From Anaeramoeba flamelloides (Eukaryota; Metamonada; Anaeramoebidae), in assembly GCA_027625915.1 (NCBI GenBank), contig JANTQA010000060.1:5642001-5706000 (forward strand): 64,000 bases of DNA. Reading direction: 5' to 3'. Position 1 is the first letter of the stretch. Each line of letters begins with the position of its first letter. Under the pieces are notes generated by a model that searched no databases, was not told the origin of the DNA, and saw only the letters and a program-made list of their open reading frames with translations. Position numbers and translations under genes: made by a program. Positions 43,201 through 55,048 of the stretch are shown one piece after another.

Positions 43201-44123
43201 TGGTTGCTGGTTCTTGTATTGGTTCTTAGTGTGGTTTTTGGTGTGGTTCTAGTTGTGGTTTGGTTGTTTGTTCTTGTATTGGTTTGGTTATTTTTTGTGC
43301 TGTAGGATGTTGGGAATTTTTTTGTTTGGTTTTGAGTTGTGGATCTTGTTTGGGTTCTGGTGGAATTGAATTTTTGTCGATTTGGAAAACTTGTTGTTTT
43401 TTTTGTTGTTGTTGTTGTTAAAGGTTTTGAAATACGGTTATTTGGTGTTGTGTTTGTAGTCACAGTTTTTGTCGTCTTTGGAAAATTTGTTGTTCTTGTT
43501 GTCCTTTGGTAAATTGAAGAATTGTTCTTGTTCGGTTGTTGTGGTTTTTTTGTCCAACTGAATGTTTTTGTTGTGCTTTGGTTTTTAAAATTATTGTTTG
43601 TTGTTCTTGGTGTGGTTCTTGTCGTCGTTTGATTGTTGGTTCTTGTATTGGTTCCTAGTGTGGTTCTTGTTGTGGTTTGGTTGTTTGTTCTTGTATTGGT
43701 TTGATTATTTTTTGTGCTGTAGGATGTTGGGAATTTTGTTGTTTGGTTTTGAGTTGTGGATCTTGTTTGGGTTCTGGTGGAATTGAATTTTTGTCGATTT
43801 GGAAAATTTGTCGTTTTTTTTGTTGAAGTGTTTGTAAAAGATTTTGGTTGAAACGATAAGTTTTTTCGAGGAAAGGACCCTTCTTTTGTATTCAAATTGT
43901 TGGTAGGTCTTTTAAAGGTGTTACTACGAATTGAATTTATTCCAACCTTTGCCTGATTTTGCGAAGAAACACCTTGTGGTTTTTTCCAATTTGTCGTCCT
44001 GCGGGTGCTGTTCGTGCTTCCTGTTTTTGGATACGGTTTGTTAAAGTTTCTTGTTGTTTGGGAAAAGGTTGATTTATTCTCAGTATCTTTTTTGTTGGTT
44101 GTTGGTTGTGTCCGCCTTATCAT
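40203..44123 (-). CDS. N-terminal reading frame of the same adaptor: low-complexity, Lys/Glu/Arg-rich coiled region, ubiquitin-like fold
   Basis: A frame of 1306 residues from ATG 44123 (MIRRTQPTTNKK). It starts with a Thr/Asn/Arg/Gln-rich basic segment (44123-42850) that contains a 417-bp (139-codon) tandem duplication. Then comes a long single-alpha-helix or coiled-coil segment of ERKERLEKE-type repeats (42840-41590) and an ordinary helical region (about 41430-40850) with four Cys in LCDLNICTFF and ICQECYKK. A Gln/Lys/Asn-rich linker precedes a ubiquitin/RA-like fold (about 40600-40290, ICRLYLSENENNFIGIPINE to CKFVFLRK). It stops at TAA 40205-40203, only four codons past an A9 tract at 40226-40218. 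In the neighbouring frame coding continues at once through 38120. The end of this frame (AFDLKIERI) resembles DLRIERI of the next fold, so ubiquitin-like folds seem to be in series. Likely one 2000-residue protein. Confidence 0.85.
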   Translation of the reverse strand: MIRRTQPTTNKKDTENKSTFSQTTRNFNKPYPKTGSTNSTRRTTNWKKPQGVSSQNQAKVGINSIRSNTFKRPTNNLNTKEGSFPRKNLSFQPKSFTNTSTKKTTNFPNRQKFNSTRTQTRSTTQNQTTKFPTSYSTKNNQTNTRTNNQTTTRTTLGTNTRTNNQTTTRTTPRTTNNNFKNQSTTKTFSWTKKPQQPNKNNSSIYQRTTRTTNFPKTTKTVTTNTTPNNRISKPLTTTTTKKTTSFPNRQKFNSTRTQTRSTTQNQTKKFPTSYSTKNNQTNTRTNNQTTTRTTPKTTLRTNTRTSNQTNTRTNNQTTTRTTPRTTNNNFKNQSTTRKFSSTTNSQQPNKNNSSIYQRTTRTTNFPKTTKPVNTNFSNKTFNKPTYSSNRKPNFQTNTRNNQPNQTYRTSSTNNKWDPKPKTNFSNQLNRENERLKKEKEEKERKERMERFEKQKKEREEKERKERLEREKFEKERLRIQKEKEEQERKEKERKERLEKERKERLLEKQKKEREQQERLKKEREEKERKERLEREKFKKERQERLRMQKEKEEQERKEKERKERLEKERKERLNKERLEKERLRMQKEKEEKERREKERKERLEKQKKEREQQERLNKERLEKERKERFEKLQKEKEERERKEKERSEQERLEKERLEKEEQEKKEKLEKKRKEKERLEKEKQEREEKDRLEKSREERLEKLRLQKLIKERIKKEREEQERLKREKEEQERKEQEEKEKLKKEEDERQKLEKERLEKERLEKEEQEKKERLEKERLEKEEKEKKEKEEQERLEKERLEKEEQERLEKERLEKEEQERKEKERKEKEEQERFEKLQKEMMEKNEQAELEKKIKRKSLPNRESTKGKPNMFTSNSMMDMNSNNITNKIVTSKITNEISTEEVSEKTFLDDIHTEENENLKQFQQDHETVGIFFDKFITNLEETITYFNQINSYLEFEKEYQEIEKNMEQILKQSSLCDLNICTFFRFNPTNSDDFHKKYPYFQTRALVDEVFNDYDHLKSICQECYKKETLDEQLIQIQEYEKYLTIVIQKTDEFFHRINLFAECLETVELDNFNLPEERRDFLDEIVKIQIENEKIQKQYANENENENENTNENGNYGIPENENINQINTNNDSTENNNSPKEINKETEIENEKQKQLEKEKQKEMEKEKEKKILDLKKKLSGICRLYLSENENNFIGIPINENTTTQEIIEQNLKRPKIKMLFKITEQDNYKLFYIKELKGNTTNILLYSDLPYQIQQRWPKTMTNNSCKFVFLRKTAFDLKIERIQEETRKRKLEEKLKKKGNIK
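43130..43860 (-). repeat. 417-bp tandem duplication in the low-complexity N-terminal segment
   Basis: The block containing TGGAATTGAA at 43361 recurs with the same surroundings at 43778, a period of 417 bp. Both copies encode NRQKFNSTRTQTRSTTQNQ, KFPTSYSTKNNQTNTRTNNQ and SSIYQRTTRTTNFPKTTK. In-frame (139 codons) and only slightly diverged, so recent. Confidence 0.85.
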
Positions 44124-47100
44124 CTTTAAGACTCAAAAAAGAAATTGAAAATAATTTTTATGTTTTGTGTGTTAAAAAGGATTAACTTTAAAAGGAATTT
44201 AGTTTTTTCCAAATAAAAATAAAAAAAAAAAGAAAAGGAAAAAAATAAACATAATTATTTTTTTTTTTTTGAATGCAAACACATTTTTTTACTTTTGGTG
44301 CAATTTATTTTTAAAGGATCTATTTATCAAAGACCTTTTTTTTTCAATTATTGTTGGATTCCAGTTGCTATTTGTAGAAAAAACAAAATTTATCTTTTTA
44401 TTCTTTCAAGAAGTTTAAACTCGTTAAACTTTTAATAATAAAAAGGGCCACAAATAAAAAAAGTTGAAAACTATTGACTTTTTCCATAATCTGGATAAAA
44501 ATAGGTTTTCGATTTTTTGGAAAAAACATTTTTTTAAAAAGTAAATTGTCATTCACCTTAAAATTCCTTGTTATGGTTCTTGATATTGCCCACACAGATT
44601 AGAAAATAAGACAAAGTTAAAATTATTACCCTTTTGGTTAAATTTGTAAAGATTCGATTTTTTTGTAGAAAATTGGTTTTTTTGCATTTTTCCAATAATT
44701 CTCATTTAATTCTGTGCAAGATTGTAGGTATGAACTGTTTTGTTTTTGTCTTATTGAACACAAAGGATCATTTCCACAAAAGACAAACTCAATTAATGGG
44801 AACGATAAAGGATTTGTGAAATATCGCGTTTGGTGAACAATAATCTTGGAAATCAGAAAAGTTTTAAATACAAATAATTATTTTGATCTTTGCTATTAAT
44901 TACACAAGCAAAAAAAGAATATGTTAGAAATAAAACACTTTGTAATGCTCATACTTTCAAGAATATTACACCTGAGACATCATCGTTTCAAGTCAAGCGT
45001 ATCGATTGTTTCAGATTTTTTCTTTTTCGAAAGAAAGATCTCTTTCTTTTTATCTTGAATCGAAAATTAAAAAAAAATTTACTGTTCAGGGGTGAAATAA
45101 GAACCAGCGTTTTATTTGTGATGATCTTTGAGTCAATAATTTAATTCTTAAAGAGAAAAAATTTAACAAAATTTTCTTCTTTTTCCAAATAATATTTTCA
45201 CTTTTTGAATTAATGAACAACCAAACAATACCTTTGCTTTAATTATCGCTCAAAAAATAGATTAGTCCTTTTCATTTCAATTATTTTTTTAAAAAAGAAT
45301 AGTTAAAAAATCTGGAAATCATAATCAGCAAAAGATAGAATTAATTTATTTCAAAATATAATCACCTTTCTTCTTTTAAAGGTTCAATTAGTGGTTTGTA
45401 TTTGAACAATTTGTGTGTTGTATTTCCTAGAGATTAAAAAAAGTGTATTTTGACTTCAAAAACCTAGATACCAGATTTGAAAAGAAAATAGTTAGTATTT
45501 TTTTTATATGTGGAAGAAGGTAAAGTGCTTTTGAGTGTTCTGATCAGCAAAATTTCTTTTTAGAAATATATAAGAAAAATTATAGATTATAATTATAGTA
45601 GTTGAATTATAAAGGGGAAAAAATTTTCACTTTATTTTTCCTTTTTTCTCGTTTTATTTGACCATTTTTATTAGGCTGTGACAAATTATCAAATGTATAC
45701 GTCATGGAAAAAATGATAACAAACAATAATGTTTATCGGCTCATAACATTATAACTCATAAGGAGAAAATCATCTCTTTTTACTGCGATTCTTTTTTTTT
45801 CAAATTCTATTTTTTTTCATTTTTCTTATATCATAAACCCTAAATTTAAAAATATCGTATGTATAGCATAACTACTTGTTATTTTTGTTTTTAGTTGTTC
45901 TCTCTTCAAATTCATATGAAATTTCAAATTTGGGTAAAAATATCTTTTTCTTGTTTTCTTTCCAAAATAGGAATTGACAAGTCCAAGACTTATGAAAAAG
46001 TAGACATTTTTGAATGAAAATTGAGTTTAGTATCAAAGATTTACATTTTGAGATAGGTTTGGTTTTATTAGGAGCTTTTCAATTAATTATTTTTGTTTTT
46101 TTTATATTAATTGAGCAAAATTGGAAATGAAATTTTCGATTTACAACCTAAAAAATACATTTTTTATATACCGTTTCCCACTTAGCAATCTTAAACACAT
46201 CAATTTCCTTTTGATAAAGAAAAAAAATTAAAAGTATCAAAAAATACACATATGAAATGAAATTTTCCATAAACAATCTAAAAAATTATATTTTTTTTAT
46301 TGAATACTTACCAGCATATATATTAGTCATGAATTCATCAATTTGAATTTTGAAATAAAAAAAGTCAAAAAGAAAACTTTAATTTTTTAAGAGTAGAGTA
46401 ATTATAGTTAAAAATAATTAGGTGAAATGGATTAAAAAATTTTTATTTTTATTAGTGCCTAAGACCAATCAAAAACATTACAACCTACCGATGTAGCGTG
46501 TTCGATCCCCAAATATCAACAAACAAAAAATATTACATTTTTAGAAAAAACAAGTAATTTGAGAAACACTCAATTTCCAATTATAATGGCTTGAATATAT
46601 AATTTTGAAAACAACTAATTTAATTTCGAAGTGTCACTCTTTAACATTTTTTGAGATCTCAAAGATTTTTTTCTTCCATTCTCAAATGAGTTATTTTTCT
46701 CAAAAGTATGTCACCGAATCCTTACGTAGTCAAATACAGAGGATTACAATATAACCAGCCCGTTTAGAATAAATCTAATTAAATTGGCTGTTCACTTTAG
46801 GAAATAATTTGTTTAAAATTGAAGAAATTTAACCCTTTGTGAATTTATAGAAAATGAGTAAAAAGTTATTGTTTTTTATTTACGTTTTTTAATTTTTTGG
46901 AATTTGAGATTTTTTTTAAACTTTATTTTTTAATTGAGAATTTTCCTAAACATTTTTTTATTGTATTTTTTACCAATGAGATCCTCTTAAATTTTTATTT
47001 TTGTTATTTCGATTTTTTCAATCAAAAGAATGTTAATTTGACAATAAACCTTTTTTAGGTTTGAAGCCAGTCTCGAGTATGAGGCAAATATAAATGTAAA

Positions 47101-50100
47101 TAATTAACCCTTCAACTAATATTAAAGTTCATAAGAATTTGAAGAGAGATAAACTAAAAACCAAAATAAAAAATCGTTCTGCTGGATATGTGATATTATT
47201 TTTTAGTTTCAGGGTTCTAAACCACAAATAATTCCCCGCTGTATATACTCAGTTTTTAATTGCTTCTATTATGGAATTTTTCAAATAAAATGATCAAGAA
47301 ACCGAACCAAAGAGATACATTCCCAACTCCTTAAAGATTTTTTCAAACCACAACACAATCGCAATAAATGTAATATGCCACATTAACCAAAGGTATAAAT
47401 AAAAAAAAATAGATTTTTTTTTCAATGTTTAGGGATTTTTATATAATATTTTACACCAGCTTTTGGGAAATTTTCATTAACTCACCGTTTTATTTTTTTA
47501 TATATATTTGTCTTGAGTATATCTAATATTTCCATGTAATTCTGAAAAAAAAAAAAAAAAAAAAAATACTATTTTAAATGGGATAATTGTATTTTTGTAA
47601 AGATTTATTTACCTTTTGATTAATTTTGACATTTTTTTTTTTACTTCAACAATTTGTGTTAAAACATCACCGAGTTAATATTTTTTGGTAAAATATAACC
47701 AGTTTAAATTAGGTCACCTTCTCATCAAATGGTGTAATTGTATTTTCAAGGAATGTGTTAAAAAGGGAATCTCTATTAATTTGTTTTGGTATTCATAAAC
47801 TCTTGATTACTCTATGTTGGGTATACTAAAAATTAAAACAAAAGATATTTCAAATTTGAAAAAAAGAAAAATGACAACTTTTTTAATATTGAAATCACAA
47901 ATCACAATATTTGAAAAAAGAAAACTAAAGATTTTACATATTTAATATTCAGGTAAATAACATACACAATAGCATTTAACCCGAAATAATAATTAATCAA
48001 GTGTCCAAAATATAGGGTAACTGTAAAAATATTAAAACTACCCAAAATACTAGGGATACCATTTGAACAAGAAATAATGAACTATAAGCTAATTTTAAAA
48101 AAAAGAATCATGTACAGGCATGTTTATTAGAACAATACAGAGTACTACAACTTTTGCGAAATTAAATTATTGAAACCATTTCTTGACTGAAAAAAAAATA
48201 TTTTAATAGGGGCTAATTAGATATATCATCTAATAATATGTTGACATATCAATTTAAAAATTCCATTAATTCTGTATTTGATCAACACACAATAAATAAA
48301 ATAATTTATTTCTTAATCTTATCTATAAATTCTGATAAAATCACTTCTTCTTTATTGGGTTTATTTTGAATTCTGAATTGAAAAACTTCTATTGATAAAA
48401 AATTTGAGAGACATTAACTTGTTGCTCGGAGAGAAATTTTCACAATGGATTTTAACTTAAATTTGATTTAATATAGTTAATTTCGATTTAGTTGAATAAA
48501 ATTAAATATTTTTCAAATTCTCGTTTTGAAAAAGAGATTTATTGAATTATTTTTTGTTTATTATAAAATTATTTACTCAAATTTAATGCTTAAAATATTT
48601 TCGAATCTGATTGAATTTTTTTTTCTACATATTTTCTTTTTTTCTTTGGGTTGAATATTTTATAACTGTTTTTTTTTTTTTTTTTTGATTTCAAATCTTT
48701 TACCTATAATATTTTAAATAATATTCTTTGTTTTAACTTGTTTTGATAACAATGGTTGGAAAAAGAAGTGTGAACCTAGATTCGATAATTTTTTTTTTCG
48801 ATAAATAATAATTAGTAAGAAACTCTGATATCAGTGTTAAAATGTATTCCTTTAATTACTCCTATTTATATGAAGAGATAAAGATATAAAAAATCTTACA
48901 AAATATGGGTTTTTTGGAATCTTTTTTTTTTTTTTTTTTTTCATTCTTGACTTTAATCAAGTCTATGAGGAAAGTTATATTTCTTGTCCGTTCATCATTT
49001 AGCAAAAGATACCGTTAAAATATATACAATCACATGTGTATTTTTTGGTATATTCTCTGATATAAACACAGGCATTCAACTGGGAATTTTCTGAATTCAA
49101 GGGATACAATGATCAATAAAAAAATATGTGACCAAGGCAAATAATTCACGTTTGAAAATAAAAAAATTATTTTTTTTTTTTTTTCATCCCATCCCCTCCC
49201 CAATGTAACATTTAATTCACTATCCAACCATAGACATAAAGATAAACCTATTTTGAAGTATGATCCCCCTTTTTTTTCAGTAAAATTTTAAATTAAGAAT
49301 GAAATTTGTTTGAAAAATTTTCAAAACTTTTCACTATTTTTATTAAATTTATTATTTATATTTTTGTAAAAAATTTTCTCAAAAATAAAAGGTGTGATTT
49401 TAGTGAATTTAAAAAAAATATTCTGATTATAATTATAGAGATTTAATGTTTTTAATATCATCAAGGGGGAATTATAATTTGCTTATTTTGGAAAAATGAA
49501 CAAAGTTGCAAGAATTATTATAAGAAAATGGCAAGTTAATACTGATAATAAAAATAAAATTATAAACAAAAGAAAATATATATATATATATATATATATT
49601 TACTATTTTTATCTGAAAAAATAACTAAAACAAAATACAAAAAATTCTAATTTTTTTTAATAATATTGAAAGTTTTTAATTCATACAGAATTTCCAAAAA
49701 TCAGATTTAAATCACTCAACTCAAATAAATTGATCAATTTAATGTAGAAAATTTCAACTGTTAGTTTTTATTTTTATTGTTTGTTACAAACATTCAAATT
49801 GGATGTTTCCGATGATTAAAATACTCTTTTAGTCTCACCCTTTTTGAAAATTATTATAAGCTACTATACTTTATCTACATAAAATTTACTAATTTGATTT
49901 ATCCGACAACTCATCCCATTTTAATAAATAAGAAACTCTCGCCATCATCCTAAAAAGTTATTTTAACTAATAAAAAATAACAATTCACAATTTGAAAATA
50001 GTCAAAATTGAAATGTTAAGTAAGCGTCAACAAGTTGATCTAAAATATAGGTTAATTAAATCATGTTTGTAGACATGTTATTTTTTGTCATTTTTTAGCC

Positions 50101-52575
50101 TAACCCAGGAAAATGAAAACTCTATTCTTTAAAATAAATTTAACAATGTAAATTATTATTTTTCCAATTCAATTTTGAATAAAAGAACCTGAAGAAAAAT
50201 AATATCATATTACTTTATTATTGGTTATTGTTTTTTTTTTTGTCAGCTGGTGAGTTTCTTTCTACTAGTATTTGAATAATAAACTAAATTCCATAATAAA
50301 TGGCACATCTTACATTTGAATAATGAATTGCTTTTGCATAGTTTTGGAGTTTTTCCTCTCACAATGAAAAGTTTGCAAATAAATCATTTTTTCTCTTTTT
50401 TATTTTTTCAACAGTGTTTTGTTAAAAAGGAAAATGAAAATGAAAAATTGGAAAGAAGTAACAGATGAATTAATGAAAATTGTAATTTCATATATGAAAA
50501 AGAGATTAGGTTTAGTTATTCAAATCCAAGGAGAATCGATAAATGGGTTTTATTACTTTTTTTAAATTTTCTATTTTTTATGTAATGCTTCTTTCAAAAT
50601 AAATGTCCTAATTTTTTTTTTAACAGTTTTATTTATTTTTCTTTCTTTTATTTTTAGACAAAAAATAAATATCTCTTGGGTATAGTATTGAATATTAAAA
50701 TCTAAATTTTTATATTATAATAGATAACTTCAATTATTAAAAATATTTTTCTTTAAAATTTGATTTTTAATGGACCAATTATTATGAAAGATAGTTTAAT
50801 TAGGTTAAAATTTTTAATTTCTTTTCCATTGTTTTTTTTTACAAAATATGATATTTTGAGTAATAGACCGGGATTTATGATCTTTATTTATTTTATTTTG
50901 GCGTTTTTTATTATATATATCTGGAATTGTGGGAACTAAGAATCCTATACTGGTATTTGAAATATAAATGTGATTGAATATTATTGTTAGAAAAATAAAT
51001 GGAACAAAATTAACATTTATCTATCGAAAAAAGGGTTTCGAAAGTAACGGATAAAAGTTCATTTTTTTTCCTTCTTATAAAGATAAATTATTTATCTCAA
51101 AATAGTACATTGATTATTTATTTCTCTTTTAGAATTGTTGTCTTTTAGTGATTATTTTGATTTTTTATTTGTGTTTTCTTTTGGAAAGTTGAATGAAATT
51201 TTTGATCGGTTTATTTTAGAATTAACATTATTCACTTTCTTTTCCAGATTTTTTTTATAAATTAAGTTTCTTAAAGATGTAGGTTGTAATTTGTGTCTTT
51301 GTTTGAAAAGGGAAATTGAAAATTCAGTTAAAATTTTTCCCATTTAAAATTCAAATACTAAAATGAAAGCGAACAATTTTGAATACTGAAAAAAAGATAG
51401 TCAAGAGAAATTTTCTTCTTTTTATTATTCCAAGACCAGTTTTAAAAGGAAACACTGTTTTTTGAAAAAAAAATGGGCTAAACTTTTCCAAACTGTTACT
51501 TTGAAATTCGTAAATGATTAAAAAATTAAAAAAAAGAACAAAAAATTGAAAATTTCGAGATTTATCTCTTGTTTTCTTCAGTTCTTTTCATAAACCGAAT
51601 CACAAAAGGTATTTTGTTTCCAAAATTACAATGTTTCGAATGGAACTCAAATAGTCTTTTTTCAGGTAGGTTATCACTCTTCGAATTTTGAAAATCGTAA
51701 TATGTTCCTATTTCAGAAGAGACTTGAAAAAAAATTTTACACATTAGAAAAATAACTCGATCTTGAACAAGTCTATTATTTATTTATAATTTACATTTCC
51801 TGAAACCAAAAGCAATAACCATATAATTATATTCTACCAAAAGGTTGATCCTTATGTTATATTTCATATTGTTAAAAAAAAACAAGGAATTTTTGGGTTA
51901 AATGTAAAAATAAAAAAGATTCTGTTTTCTTCTTTTTCAAAATTTGAAAAGACAAATTATTATTTTTCTGTCTTACTCCTTAATGTTCAAAGTCTAACCA
52001 AATTGATAAAATTATTGCTGAAAATTCACTCAAAACTAAGTCTCTAATGAAGACAAACAACTCTATTATCCAATTTATAAAAATAACTGATCTCCTCAAA
52101 GACTTTGATGAAAAAAAAATATAAAGTCATCTCCCCAAAGTAAGGATTTTGGGAAAAATATCACAAAAGCAGATCAAAATTGGATTATAAATCAAAATTG
52201 TTTCCAATCAACTATTCTTGAATAATTTCACAAAGTTTTAATTTGAAGAATGTACAATTTTCAGAAGTTCTTGAAAAATAAAACGCTCGCCTTCTGTTTT
52301 TATGACATCCTCAATCAGAAAAAGGATAAAAAAAAAGTTAATTAAAACTATTTTTTTTTTTTTTAAACTGAAAAGTATTTTTTATTTTCTCAAGGAAAAT
52401 TTGGAAAAAAATGCTCTGAAAGACCCAAGAAACAACACATATCCTTGTTCCCCAAAAAAAAATAAAATACAAGAAGAGACGTTAAGTTTATTCATTTTTT
52501 CAACAATTTACTTTTTTGATACTTTTCTATTTTCAAATCAATAATTACCTTTTTTAAAAAATTTTACCTTCGATT
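44124..52575. other. 8.4-kb region without a recognised gene
   Basis: Long A/T-rich stretch upstream of the large adaptor gene. It contains a (TA)n microsatellite at about 49577-49600, scattered copies of a TATTTGAATTATAAATGGG-type motif (about 45590, 50262, 50953, 51345), and one exon-like segment (50415-50551). Short ATG frames on both strands have no family resemblance. Confidence 0.5.
50415..50551 (+). other. Exon-like open segment, unassigned
   Basis: A strong acceptor-like tract (TTTTATTTTTTCAACAG) ends at 50414. The following frame is open to 50551 and encodes KNWKEVTDELMKIVISYM and KKRLGLVIQIQGESING, which looks more protein-like than its surroundings; a GT follows. A candidate continuation after ATTTTTAG near 50657 would stop within about ten codons. 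No family recognised; it could be an isolated exon or relic. Confidence 0.22.
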
Positions 52576-53154
52576 ATGTTCAAATCAAACACAAAAATTA
52601 TCTTGGAAATAGTGAATACAAAAGAAACGATTTTACTTAACTTCTCACAACTAACATCTTTGAGAGTTTTAAAAGATCATTTGAAGGAATATTATGGAGG
52701 TGATTATTTGCTTGACGAAATATGGTTTGACTATGATAGTGTAAGGTTTGAACTTGACTGTAAGCAGTCATTGGACAGCTTTCGCAATTTTGTGATCCAC
52801 AACAACCCCTACCTGTCGATGTACGGGGACAATTATGTAATTTTTATCAAAACAATTAACAATACCACAATGCCAATATACAACACCGAAGAAAGCTTGG
52901 GTGAAAACAAATTTATGGAAATATGCCAAGACAATGATGATCAGAACGAGATGCAAAGCAACGATATGGATTTTAATTTTATTAATAATGATTCTTTCAA
53001 TCCAAATGAGCAATACAGAACACAACAAATATGTGTTTCGTCTCGAAAAAGAAACTTTGGAAAAAGGAAAAAGAATACTACTTCGGCTCTCAATTTTAAA
53101 AAAAGTAAAATGAACCAATGGAAAAAAAAAAATGTCCAATTAAAAATTTATTAA
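52576..53154 (+). CDS. Unrecognised protein with PB1/ubiquitin-like N-terminus and basic tail
   Basis: A single frame of 192 residues from ATG 52576 (MFKSNTKIILEIVNTKET). Residues 7-95 alternate short hydrophobic strands with one helix (LTSLRVLKDHLKEYYGG) and an acidic loop (DEIWFDYDS), the pattern of a PB1 or ubiquitin-like beta-grasp domain; the end VIFIKTI would be the last strand. Residues 110-145 are acidic and Asn-rich. The C-terminus is strongly basic (SSRKRNFGKRKKN, KKSKMNQWKKKN), like a nuclear localisation or nucleic-acid-binding tail. No family is recognised; composition and codon mix, distinct from flanking DNA, argue that it is real. It stands alone, with more than 8 kb of gene-free DNA upstream. 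Confidence 0.7.
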   Translation: MFKSNTKIILEIVNTKETILLNFSQLTSLRVLKDHLKEYYGGDYLLDEIWFDYDSVRFELDCKQSLDSFRNFVIHNNPYLSMYGDNYVIFIKTINNTTMPIYNTEESLGENKFMEICQDNDDQNEMQSNDMDFNFINNDSFNPNEQYRTQQICVSSRKRNFGKRKKNTTSALNFKKSKMNQWKKKNVQLKIY

Positions 53155-54499
53155 GAAATTATACGGTTGCTATTCAAAAATTTAATAACCTTCTGTTATA
53201 TATACACATGGTGGTAATTATTATGAAAAAATAAATTATTCATTTTTAATCTTTTTAAGTTTACTGTTGTTTTGCTTTTCAAAACGAGATATTATTCGTA
53301 ATTTTAAATTTTCCCTTTTATCTGATTTTATTTTTTTTTGCTTTTTGTTTTAATTTGGTCTTTCAGTGTCAGAAAAACACCACAGGAGAACACAATAACT
53401 CAACCCAAATCGAACAAACATTTTTTTTCAGACTGATATTTGAATCGTAAATGGGAAAAATTTTTCACTTCATTTTCTTCTATTTATAAAACTACTTAAA
53501 AGATGTGTTTTCCTAGAAGTAAGCTGTGGTTTGTTTTCTGTATTTTTTTGGTGCTTTTTTCTTGTTTGTTGCTTACACTGGTATATCTTTGGGTGAAATA
53601 GAAAACCCAAACAGAAAGTCAGATTCAAGAATTGAAAAAAAGATAACCGATTTATATTAGGATCATATTGTGATTTCAAAAATAGTCTTAAATTGACGGT
53701 ACGTTTTTTAGTTCGTTCTTCAATTAAACAAATAAGGTACAAAATAATTTTTTCTTTCAGTGAACAGAATTCTACGACAACATTCCAAAATTTTACAATA
53801 TTTGTTGGTGATATGCTCTACTTAGAATTTTTGATTCTAATTATCAAAAAATTCATGATCAACAAAGAAACCCCGAAAAGAACATTTTTTCAATTCGAAG
53901 AAACTCACAAAAATGTTTTTAATATTTTTGTTCAACTTTACTACTTTTTTTGAAAATGTTTTTATAAGCGTTAAATAAACAATTTTATTGTTCTAAATAC
54001 AAAGAAAACTTGGAAATTAATTGACAATAGGACCGTTGTTGGAAAAAAAAAATGTTTTGCAAGTAGGATAACCAGATCTAAAAAAAACGGAAATTGAACC
54101 TAAAAGTTATTACTTTTTTTTGAATTTATCAATAAGATCAATTTTTTTTTCCATATGTACTAAAAAAGAAAACCATTAAAATACAGATTATTTATTACAT
54201 TATAAAAAGTTTTTATCCGGTATATTATCTCTTCCATCATTATAATACAATAATTCACCTTTCTTGTTATTAATCTTAATTTAAAGATTTTTTTTCAATT
54301 TTGAGATAAGTCTTGGCGTTAAACAAAAAATTAATTTATAAAACCTATTAAAAAATAATTGTATTGTTGTTAGAAATGTAGTTAGAATATTGAAAAAATT
54401 TAAAGCCATTTAAAAATCCGATTTAGAAATTATATTTTTGTTATCAGATGAAATTCGATTTTTCAAACTTAAATTTTATGAAAAATATTTGTGAATTTT

Positions 54500-54615
54500 T
54501 TAATTTTATCCTCAAAATTAATAATCAATTTTTTTTCCAAATATGATTTAAATTGTTATAAGGATTCTTCTGAATAAGACCAAATAATTTGTTAAAAAAA
54601 AAATTTCAAAATTGA
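54500..54615. repeat. Family F dispersed repeat, copy 2
   Basis: Direct-orientation relative of 18490-18610, sharing TTTTATCCTCAAAATT and AATTGTTATAAGGATTCTT, then AATAAGACCAAA and TTGTTAAAAAAA. Confidence 0.65.
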
Positions 54616-55048
54616 AAAGTAAAATTCAAAAGATTTTTTTAATTGACTTATTGAAAATAGAAAACAACTTTTTTAATACTTTAAGGGATTAGCATTTACC
54701 AATGAGAAGCCTAAGATTAAAATATGTTGATCCCGAATTTAAATCACATTTGTGTACCTTAGTTCAAATGTTTCTAAAAAATCAATAAATCAAGAAGTAA
54801 TATTTGCCAAAATCCCATTAAAAATGATCCCTGTATTAGTCAAAAACCCAACTTTTTTCAAAAAAAATCTGTTTTTCACCAGAACTTTAAATGATGAATT
54901 ATCAATATTCAGACTACAAAGTTGCAAAAAACCTTTTCTAAATTTGTGGCGAAATTTAGATTAATAGCAAAATAATTAGTTTTTTAGAAACAATTAAATA
55001 ATAAAACTGATGTATTCTTTTCATAAATGTATTTGGAAATATTGGAAA

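Noticed and set aside
46480-46520. B-box-like GTGTTCGATCCCC
   Set aside because: No D-arm or acceptor stem upstream; probably chance.
53470-53953. Overlapping 86-90 codon frames on both strands
   Set aside because: Neither has a family signature, and both are of the length expected by chance in this composition.
54752-54964. 70-codon frame next to family C copy 3
   Set aside because: Not recognisable as transposase or host protein; likely chance.
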